Source: Gammaproteobacteria bacterium
Lineage (GTDB): Bacteria > Pseudomonadota > Gammaproteobacteria > Pseudomonadales > Azotimanducaceae
DNA: 48,428 nucleotides
Assembly (NCBI GenBank): GCA_009845835.1
Contig: VXYV01000062.1
Coordinates: 1-48,428, forward strand
Direction: 5' to 3'
Position numbers and translations under genes: made by a program. Under the pieces are notes generated by a model, which saw only the letters and a list, made by a program, of their open reading frames with translations, was not told where the DNA came from and did no database searches. Positions 8,901 to 14,243 of the stretch are shown here, piece after piece (the stretch's first letter is position 1; every line of letters begins with the position of its first letter).

Positions 8901-11900
8901 AGTGGGTCAGCGTTACTTCGAAGGACATCGGGTAAAGACTTTCCACAACGTCCAAACAGCCCAATCTCTGTCGCACCGTGCGGATGTTTGTCGGCTAAAT
9001 GTTCAGCGACAGAATCTGGGTCGGGTGGGATGTCGTCTGGTAACGGATCATCGGGCCCAAGTTTTACGATGAAATCTTCTTCTTCCTCCTGTAGTATGCC
9101 GCAACGAACCAACATTTCCAGCAATCGACGAAATACTCGTTGGTGTACGTCATCTACTCCTAGTTCCGCGCGAAGCACTTCAGGTTTCACGACCTGGCCA
9201 GCGATACGTTTCCAACCCAGAGTTTCTAGCGTCCAGTTGGCACGAGCGAGCGACCAGAGTTCAAGATCGGTTAAAAGTGCAGTCCGTTTCGCCCTCGGGA
9301 CGCCCTCTTCTTCTAGGTATTCAGCAAGCGGTTTGAAATCTTGTGCGACCGATTTTGGATGGGTTAGAAAGTCCGCCGGAATAATCGTTGGTACAAGTGA
9401 ACGTTCGCGCCAAACAACTTCGTACAAAAGGTCGTTTACACTTTCGAATGCCGAAAACAGTGCGGCTCGATTAGCGCGTTTGATTGTGTACCCATCTAAA
9501 CCTCCCAATAAGAAGCCTTCGGTATCGTAAATTCGTAATTCAGCTCTGCGAACTTCAGGTGCAGAGTCCAAGTCAATATTCGTTGTATCCGGGGATTCGA
9601 TCATTCGAACATGACATACAACACGTTCGGGCAAACTAGCGGATGTCAGCCAGAGACGTTCCCAACCAAACGGTAAATACGTGGTTTCGTCAGTTTCACT
9701 ATCTTGAATGCGCGCTGCGGCAACGACCTGAAAACACCCATCCAACACAAGAGGGTGAACAACCGAGGAGGTTCGACTAGACACAGAGTCCGCGGAAACC
9801 TCACCAACTGCTTCACCTGGTCGCGCCCAGACACCACCGAGTGTACGGAAACTTGGACCTAATTCAATACCCGACGCCGCCCTCGCTTCGTAAAGCGTGG
9901 CCGTATCTACGAGTGTTAGATCGTTTTTCAAATTCTCAAGATCCACACGTTGTTCTGCCCTAGGTAAATCTGTCTCAGCTGAAACGCGACATTCAGCATG
10001 AAGAATCCAGTCAGATTCCTCCGAGCTCCTGCTGAGAATCTGAACCAGATCAGTTTCATCTGCACCAGATTCTCCCATTACCAACTGCACCGTACGAAAG
10101 CTTTCTTGGTCCTTATCATTGCTGTTGTCTGCTGGGAATACGAGAGCATTATGTAACTGCATGTCTGCAACAATGACTGGGGCGGTCGATCGGGTTTGAC
10201 AGAACGCGGCTACCATTGCTCCGTACAGTGCCCCGGGCGCGATAACACGATCATACACGCGATGATGAGCAAGCCAGTCCGGATCTGAAGGAAACAGATT
10301 TGTTTCATAAGTGATCTCTCCGCTCGCAGACTCGCGACACAAACCAAGCAACGGATGTCCGAGAATAGAACGTTTCTGTTTTGGTTCGCGCAGCCAATAA
10401 ATCTTACGCTGAAAGGGATAACCAGGAATCGAAATGCGTCGTCGAGTCTCTCCAGTGAATAGACCTTCGAATTGAATATTTAATCCAGCTTGATACGCTT
10501 CTGCAACCGCTTCGATAAAGCTTCCCGTACCGGTTGGGGAGTCATGTGGCATTGGTCGAATGCTTGATAACACCGCGGGTGCTGTACCAGAATCTGGCCA
10601 AGCCGATGCCGCCATTGGAGCGAGCACCGAGCGGGGACCGATCTCAAGCAGTAAATCCACTCCAAGGTCCGCAAGAGTCTGCACGCTGCTTGCAAATGCA
10701 ACGGGTTCCCTAGCATGACGACGCCAATATTGACCTTCTAATTGTTGGGAAGATTCCCATACACCACCAGTCAAATTGCTGACTAGTGTTACGGTCGGTT
10801 GATGGATCTTTATTTCATTAAGCGAGTCTTGAAGTTCGTCAAGTGCAGGTTCCACAAGTGCACTATGGAATGCTTTTTTTGTATTTAAACGTCGTACTCG
10901 GACACCTTCCTCTTCAAGTTTCTTCGAAAGCTCTTCAATAGCATCCACTGTTCCACTGACGACTTGATGTAAACCGTTATAGGCGGAGACATTAATTTTC
11001 TCCTTTTCACACTCGGCGTTTAACGATTTGACGCGGGATTCAACGTATTCGGGTGGAGCAAAGATAGCTGCCATCGTACCCGGTTCAGTTGCTCCAAGTA
11101 ATTCACCACGTTTGCACGCGAACTTCATGCCATCTTCTAGGCTAAACACATTCGCAGCTTGAGCCCCCGCGATTTCTCCGACACTATGTCCGAGAACGAC
11201 GTCGGGACGAACACCAACACTCGACCATAACGCGGTTAACGCACACTCAAGCGCGTAAAGCGCGGGTTGCTCCCATTCAGTATCGCTGAGTTGTCCATCA
11301 CCTTCCCGTCCAAACATCACATCCAACAGTGAAGTCCCGCGTTCACGTAGGAAAACGTGTTCGCATCGATCCAATACGTTACGAGCTACCGGTTCGTGCT
11401 TGTACAATTCCCAGCCCATTCCGACCCATTGACTTCCCTGACCGGTGTAAGCAAACGCTACTTTTTTTGCCGTACGGGGTTGTTGTATTTCAGTATCTGC
11501 TAACTCAACAAGTCGTGCTCGCAATTCACTCGCGCTACTGAATAAAAGACTCGCGCGCCATTCGAAGTGATTGCGTCCGATACTCGCAGTCCACGTCACG
11601 TCAGAAATCAGCGGTTTCAGTCGCCCGTTGCCGACCGGAAGTTCGGGACCGAAGTCATCTAGCCATGACAGATATTGTGTCGCGGATTCCTTTAAAGCAC
11701 TTTCATTCTTGGCTGATAAAGGCAGTAGTCTTATCTCACGCTCTAGAAATTCCGATTCGTATTGCATGGAATCTCTCGAACCTACTGAAGAAGGAACCGA
11801 AACTATTTGGGCTGCTCCCACCACTTGGCCATTAAGATTGGACGTTTCTTTGGTAACCGGATACTCTTCAACTACTATGTGGGCATTGGTACCGGAAATA

Positions 11901-13213
11901 CCAAATGAGTTTACGCCCGCAATGCGAGGTCGACCGTTTCTTGGAGGTAAATCCATTTGCGAGGAAGTGACTTCAACTGGAATCGAATTCCAATCGATAC
12001 TCGGGTTTGGATTGTTGAAATGCAAATGTTTTGGAATCACACCACGTTGTAACACTAGTACGGCCTTGATGAAACCGGCGATCCCGGCTGCTGATTCCAA
12101 ATGCCCGAGGTTGGTTTTCACAGATCCAACGAGTAGTGGTCGATCAATTGCTCTGTTCTTGCTGTAAACCCTGGACACAGCGTTAATTTCGATAGGGTCT
12201 CCAACGGAGGTTCCAGTGCCGTGTGCCTCAAGGTAGTCGACATCAGCGGCACGAATACCAGCCTGTGCCAGAGCCGCTTCGATCACTTTTTCAAGTGCCG
12301 GTTCATGTGGAACAGTCAAACCAACACTGGCACCACCATGGTTGACGGCAGCCCCGCGGACCACTGCATAAATTCGGTCTCCGTCTGCTTCGGCGTCTTT
12401 TAGGCGTTTTAGCACGACGACACCGCATCCTTCGCCCCGGACGTAACCATTGGCCGATGCATCAAATGCCTTACACTGTCCGTCTGGAGATAACATCATT
12501 GAATCGGCTCGAAGTTCGAAGATTCGGCTGTTCAATATAGCTTGAACACCACCTGCAAGTGCGAGGTCTGCTTTACCTTGCTGCAAGTCTGCGACTGCAT
12601 CGTGTACGGACACTAGAGATGACGCACATGCAGCATCAACCGCCTTTGCCGGTCCCATGACACCCAACACGAAAGAAACGCGGCCGCTGGTACCATTCAA
12701 GTTGGTACCACTGAGGGCATACAGAGATTCAGCTGCTTCGCCCGATCCTTCCGATTCCACGACAAGCATTCGGTATTCGTCGTTACTAATTCCGCTATAT
12801 ACACCTGTCAAACTTTCCTTGAGTTGGTCAGGCGCCATTCCTGCATCTTCAAGAGCTCGCCAACTTGTCTCCAGCATCATTCGTTGCTGCGGATCAAGCA
12901 GTTCTGCCTCGACCGGGGAGATCCGGAAAAAACTTGCATCGAATTGATCGATCGCATCGACGTACGCACAATATCGGCAAGCGTCCTGTTGATTCCCGCG
13001 TTCTTTGAACAGCCTTTCTAGCCTGTTTGGTCCCGATCCTGGTAAACCATCCAAAACAGCGTTTCCGCCACTTTCGAGTAATCTCCAGAAAGATGAAATG
13101 TCTGGTGCGCCTGGAAACCGACATGCCATGCCGACTACCGCGACTGGTTCTACTGTTCGCAAATTATTCCTCGTGAGCTTGTTATCCGGATTGTGATTTA
13201 CCCGCTTCGTCAT
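2918..13213 (-). CDS. Type I polyketide synthase KS-AT-DH-MT-ER-KR-ACP-KS-AT(degenerate)
   Basis: This giant synthase (3431 residues) condenses and reduces acyl units. Domains, with approximate residues: KS1 22-450 (Cys196, His331, His371); AT1 584-900 (GHSVGE, Ser677; His783); DH 950-1240 (His984, Asp1158 in HPLVLDG); C-methyltransferase 1400-1660 (IEIGAGTGS at 1486-1494, then SNVLHATR); ER 1890-2205 (HAGAGGVGLAA from 2029); KR 2215-2400 (GGLGGIG, but GQSNHAAAN with His where Tyr is usual); ACP 2495-2570 (Ser2527); KS2 2630-3050 (Cys2794, His2929, His2969); AT2 3095-3400. AT2 is broken: GRGVG replaces GHSxG (Gly3276 at the serine position), GDCDQ replaces GQGSQ, and the small subdomain with the catalytic His is missing. 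The protein ends just after the post-AT linker (YPFQRQSYW), with no ACP or thioesterase. The module order resembles fungal highly reducing synthases. The starting ATG lies at the junction with the divergent ACP gene. The product cannot be predicted beyond a reduced, probably alpha-methylated chain. Confidence 0.95.
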   Translation of the reverse strand: MTKRVNHNPDNKLTRNNLRTVEPVAVVGMACRFPGAPDISSFWRLLESGGNAVLDGLPGSGPNRLERLFKERGNQQDACRYCAYVDAIDQFDASFFRISPVEAELLDPQQRMMLETSWRALEDAGMAPDQLKESLTGVYSGISNDEYRMLVVESEGSGEAAESLYALSGTNLNGTSGRVSFVLGVMGPAKAVDAACASSLVSVHDAVADLQQGKADLALAGGVQAILNSRIFELRADSMMLSPDGQCKAFDASANGYVRGEGCGVVVLKRLKDAEADGDRIYAVVRGAAVNHGGASVGLTVPHEPALEKVIEAALAQAGIRAADVDYLEAHGTGTSVGDPIEINAVSRVYSKNRAIDRPLLVGSVKTNLGHLESAAGIAGFIKAVLVLQRGVIPKHLHFNNPNPSIDWNSIPVEVTSSQMDLPPRNGRPRIAGVNSFGISGTNAHIVVEEYPVTKETSNLNGQVVGAAQIVSVPSSVGSRDSMQYESEFLEREIRLLPLSAKNESALKESATQYLSWLDDFGPELPVGNGRLKPLISDVTWTASIGRNHFEWRASLLFSSASELRARLVELADTEIQQPRTAKKVAFAYTGQGSQWVGMGWELYKHEPVARNVLDRCEHVFLRERGTSLLDVMFGREGDGQLSDTEWEQPALYALECALTALWSSVGVRPDVVLGHSVGEIAGAQAANVFSLEDGMKFACKRGELLGATEPGTMAAIFAPPEYVESRVKSLNAECEKEKINVSAYNGLHQVVSGTVDAIEELSKKLEEEGVRVRRLNTKKAFHSALVEPALDELQDSLNEIKIHQPTVTLVSNLTGGVWESSQQLEGQYWRRHAREPVAFASSVQTLADLGVDLLLEIGPRSVLAPMAASAWPDSGTAPAVLSSIRPMPHDSPTGTGSFIEAVAEAYQAGLNIQFEGLFTGETRRRISIPGYPFQRKIYWLREPKQKRSILGHPLLGLCRESASGEITYETNLFPSDPDWLAHHRVYDRVIAPGALYGAMVAAFCQTRSTAPVIVADMQLHNALVFPADNSNDKDQESFRTVQLVMGESGADETDLVQILSRSSEESDWILHAECRVSAETDLPRAEQRVDLENLKNDLTLVDTATLYEARAASGIELGPSFRTLGGVWARPGEAVGEVSADSVSSRTSSVVHPLVLDGCFQVVAAARIQDSETDETTYLPFGWERLWLTSASLPERVVCHVRMIESPDTTNIDLDSAPEVRRAELRIYDTEGFLLGGLDGYTIKRANRAALFSAFESVNDLLYEVVWRERSLVPTIIPADFLTHPKSVAQDFKPLAEYLEEEGVPRAKRTALLTDLELWSLARANWTLETLGWKRIAGQVVKPEVLRAELGVDDVHQRVFRRLLEMLVRCGILQEEEEDFIVKLGPDDPLPDDIPPDPDSVAEHLADKHPHGATEIGLFGRCGKSLPDVLRSNADPLTLLFSSGYPTPADLYVRAPIALAANRLLRDAVRALLANLPSGRHLRIIEIGAGTGSATASVLPELPEGQFEYMYTDISAGFFAEAESRFGDGGGCIEYRPLDIEKDPVSQGFDSHAYDLIVASNVLHATRYLNETLGHCLSLLAPSGQMVALENLRGQGWMDLTFGQLDGWWRFADDYRPHHALAGPDVWRRALHDAGFEAVEILGLDSSTPKEKPDRGVIVAKGPDEILEPHGFWVLLADYQGVAENIAEGLFNRNQTVMLVTDDSQDSTKIETAANRILHTKVNVQCRKSWQTVFKNIPDDLELSGVVHFAALDGQNISATTSDVEQDVQRGVGSALALVQSMIDANVNPNNGLWFITRGSQVLERETQGVLSGATLWGFGKAVAREAEYLNPRMIDLDPSVKEQEFDLIEELMYPDVENHIAWRGENRLVARLVRSTDGPERLNLPEDSNWVLTPDPAGVFETPRTKVLPARPLESREVKIAVEAAGLNFWDVFRSLGFIEEGNLGREMCGYVTGVGSDVSRLAVGDHVVGLGFGAFAAEMVTHEELVAHAPVDIPVSGLATIPSAFVSAALSYELSGLEANDRVLIHAGAGGVGLAAIQLAQAAGAEVIATASVPKQSYLRSLGVKHVFDSRQTEFGEQILATTDGAGVTVVLNSLTSEGFIDASLSCLAKGGRFVELARRDILSPDEMAKLRPDVSYDILELDVLKKTDPEWVGRVLRNVIEQVSTGTLTPIVHSRWPLAEAGAALMFMRSARHLGKIVVTTQPLVSGRLKQDRSYLVTGGLGGIGLAVAEWLAEHGAGTILLNGRRPPSDDATQVIRELEQKGATIRVELADVSDIAAVDSMLARIDSEQSPLAGVIHSVGVLSDGALTNQSWERFETVLAPKVLGAWHLHRATEDRDLDFFILFSSRVGVMGNPGQSNHAAANAFLDQLAGHRRALGLPGQAIAWGAWSDIGEAAEQKDRIERQRSALGGRWFTPQQGIRALDRLVRQDVTASVVMAMDWAVFEEAVEERPPLLDELLSSESDESEDTMTSTDDWLTMLSAANTTERENLLKTFLQQELQAVLRMSSEPAPTVGFFDLGMDSLMAVEFRNRLNRALSGACTVSNTVVFDYPNIEDLAGHLIGELGEIEPLSARQSASSQEPASRMQAELPEQSPQRETPAVMEQPIRQAQVIRESRSEQQSDEDRIAIVGMACRFPGAPDLSSYWRQIDAGTDLVTEGRSDSGPWDGVIGDPSAEDPAYRRGGFVDGLDQFDASFFGIRPIEAHMMDPRQRMLLETSWHALEDSGIDPMTLKGERAGVFAGIGSSEYRDLITAAGRDDSYLGTAPSVAIGRIAFALGLMGPAIPLDMTCASSLVAVHQAAASLRLGEVDLALAGGVHVILSRPVMRFMREYGMLSRSGKCKTFDAAADGFVRGEGCGIVVLKRLSDAETQGDRIWGIVKGTAINQNGAAAALTVPNGTAQEQLFAETLSQTGIAPSDVDYIEVHGTGSELGDPIEVRAAAAVYGRDRDFEKPLLLGTVKTNIGHLEAAAGVAGLIKVLLSMHHGIIPKQLHFKNPSPHVEWDKLPVKVTSEPTVWPSTSNQSRIAGVSAFGISGTNAHILVECNPAGEVKNIENREGGSVSGSLQSVPIAMENLREDDPLLVSPTSNKKRVLPLSGKSFKALRDLAGRYLDWLDEQQKELSSADNADSDLLADMVWTASVGRSHFEHRAGVIFNDFPSLREGLLNLFKEESKPERKPLKKLAFLYTGDCDQWPNVIGELYKNEPVMQVVLNHCDRVLREEYDGSLLEIVQKEPKNCDKLIWKLPAVYSLECAITALWSSLDISPDVVVGRGVGTLSAAQAAGALSLEEGLRLAMWCGERLDENDNSDLIKDLESRLAEATLMPLRVPMVGGSTTRTMDSGEVPDLVSWCGVKLSTSEITDAEAALVQKNIDTKIVISPATEIIEMIARIYELGHKIDFTGLFAGEMRRRISIPSYPFQRQSYWFNS

Positions 13214-13397
13214 TTGGTGTTTACACTTTGACTAAGGGATTGAATTATTGTAGTTTTAGAAGTTGTACTTAAGTCAAACTACCTTCTAACAGTTAGTTAA
13301 TCTCTTCTTGTTTATTGTATCTGAGTTGAAGATGTCAGAGAAAGCTGCCGTGCTTTTAGCTTATTAAGAAAACGTGAAAGGGGTTAGCTGACTCCAA

Positions 13398-13414
13398 AAC
13401 TGACACTATCAGTT
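13398..13414. promoter_or_regulatory. Inverted repeat, candidate operator
   Basis: AACTGA-CACTA-TCAGTT is a perfect 6-bp inverted repeat with a 5-bp spacer, about 28 bp upstream of the candidate ACP promoter. It is the best-formed operator-like dyad in the divergent region. No binding protein can be named. Confidence 0.3.
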
Positions 13415-13441
13415 AACTTTTAAATTTATTACCTAATTCGA

Positions 13442-13468
13442 TTGATGCCAACATTCGTTCAATATAAT
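13442..13468 (+). promoter_or_regulatory. Candidate promoter of the discrete ACP gene
   Basis: A perfect TATAAT at 13463-13468 is preceded by TTGATG at 13442-13447 with a 15-bp spacer, short of the optimal 17. Transcription would start near 13475, giving a leader of about 35 nt that includes AAGGAAG. Confidence 0.4.
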
Positions 13469-13495
13469 TTGCTTCTTTGACCATTTTTGTAATTT

Positions 13496-13502
13496 AAGGA
13501 AG
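13496..13502 (+). promoter_or_regulatory. Ribosome binding site of the ACP gene
   Basis: AAGGAAG lies 7 nt before the ATG at 13510. It is one of the better Shine-Dalgarno sequences in the window and argues that this small gene is really translated. Confidence 0.7.
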
Positions 13503-13509
13503 CAACAAT

Positions 13510-13740
13510 ATGTCAAATACTCATGATAGAGTCTCTTCCCTTGCTCGGAAATTTTTGGATCCACAGAGAGAACCAAACTTTGATGCAAGTTTTGGCGATT
13601 CGTCAATCTCATCAATGGACGCTATGGCATTCGCAAAAGCTGTAGGAAGCGAGTTTAATGTTGAGATTTCTGCAGAAGATTTTGCTAATTTCAACTGCTT
13701 GCGAGACCTTGTAAGTTACTTGGACTCAAACGCTTCTTAA
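13510..13740 (+). CDS. Discrete acyl carrier protein
   Basis: The 76-residue acidic protein has the size and pattern of an acyl carrier protein. The pantetheine attachment segment reads FGDSSISSMDAM, aligning with the usual LG-x-DSL; Ser35 is the likely attachment site. A following helix (AFAKAVGSEFNVEIS) and a C-terminal LRDLVSYLD complete the four-helix fold. The usual Asp before the attachment serine is Ser34 here, so it is a divergent ACP, closer to those of secondary metabolism than to AcpP. It is transcribed away from the synthase gene across a 296-bp intergenic region. The synthase ends in a KS without a following ACP, and the PPTase is encoded nearby, so a role as the trans-acting ACP of the second module is the simplest explanation (inference). 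Confidence 0.85.
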   Translation: MSNTHDRVSSLARKFLDPQREPNFDASFGDSSISSMDAMAFAKAVGSEFNVEISAEDFANFNCLRDLVSYLDSNAS

Positions 13741-13753
13741 TTTAACAATCTGA

Positions 13754-13791
13754 CTTCGCGGCGAGTCGTACTGTTATGCTTCGTCGCGGAG
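13754..13791 (+). terminator. Long hairpin after the ACP gene
   Basis: Bases 13754-13764 pair with 13781-13791 as an 11-bp stem (two G-U pairs if RNA) around a 16-nt loop, starting 13 bp after the ACP stop codon. It lacks a clear U-run, so it may stabilise the 3' end rather than terminate strictly. Confidence 0.4.
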
Positions 13792-13857
13792 AAAGTACTC
13801 TCAGTGATAGACTAGCTAACCGAGACGCGTTCTTCCATGTCGACTCGGTACGATGAT

Positions 13858-14118
13858 CTAGGATACCATCTTACTGTGTGGTATATGGTTTTTGCTATTG
13901 TTGTCGTTACTAGTTAGTTCGTTCATACTGTAACCCATAGCAATAAAACCGACCTGGGTGTCGCCGGCCCCTTTCCTTACTAGTATATCGTGGCGCGAAG
14001 CACGTGTAAACAACCAACGAGTTGCACGAACCCAAAGTGATTCTAGATCAGGTAAGGCAGGAAATCTTGGCAACAAAAAGATTTTAGAATTTTTTGAAGA
14101 AGTTGGTTCTTTAAGTTA
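13858..14118 (-). pseudogene. Possible decayed ketosynthase N-terminal fragment
   Basis: This minus-strand open frame runs from an in-frame stop at 14116-14118 to a stop at 13858. It includes RFPALPDLESLW, which matches 8 of 12 residues of the RFPGAPDLSSYW motif at the N-terminus of the second KS of the nearby synthase. The rest of the frame, about 50 residues, does not resemble a KS and contains no other known motif. It has no convincing ribosome binding site and only a TTG start. It lies on the same strand as the synthase, between the ACP gene and topA. It could be a remnant of a further synthase gene; a chance match or an unrelated small gene is also possible. Confidence 0.25.
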
Positions 14119-14159
14119 ACACTTCACCGTTTTGCCATTTATTGTCTTCGTTAAGTAGA

Positions 14160-14212
14160 TAAAAGAGTCTGATCTAACTTAGTCTAGAACACTCACTGCC
14201 GTAGTAGATCAG
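14160..14212 (-). terminator. Probable intrinsic terminator of topA
   Basis: CTGATCTA at 14169-14176 and TAGATCAG at 14205-14212 form a perfect 8-bp inverted repeat about 30 bp beyond the topA stop. In the minus direction the hairpin is followed by ACTCTTTTAT, a modest U-rich tail. The loop is long (28 nt). Confidence 0.35.
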
Positions 14213-14243
14213 TTTATAGCGTACTCGCTCAGGTGGCGTCCAC

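Larger units (their letters stand above)
13214..13509. promoter_or_regulatory. Divergent regulatory region between the synthase and ACP genes
   Basis: This 296-bp AT-rich stretch holds the starts of both the leftward synthase and the rightward ACP gene. It contains three small dyads: CTAAC-A-GTTAG at 13286-13296, AAAGC-TGCCGT-GCTTT at 13341-13356, and AACTGA-CACTA-TCAGTT at 13398-13414. Any of these could be an operator, but no regulator gene lies within the locus. Confidence 0.45.
13741..14243. other. Intergenic region between ACP and topA
   Basis: These 503 bp contain a long hairpin just after the ACP gene, a short minus-strand frame with a ketosynthase-like motif (13858-14118) and a probable topA terminator (14160-14212). 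No intact gene can be defended. Confidence 0.6.

Noticed and set aside
8898-9530. 210-codon plus-strand frame inside the synthase
   Set aside because: Antisense to the DH-MT part of the synthase; low-complexity Ser/Arg-rich translation without motifs.
11571-12167. 198-codon plus-strand frame inside the synthase
   Set aside because: Antisense to KS1-AT1, with no motif or ribosome binding site.
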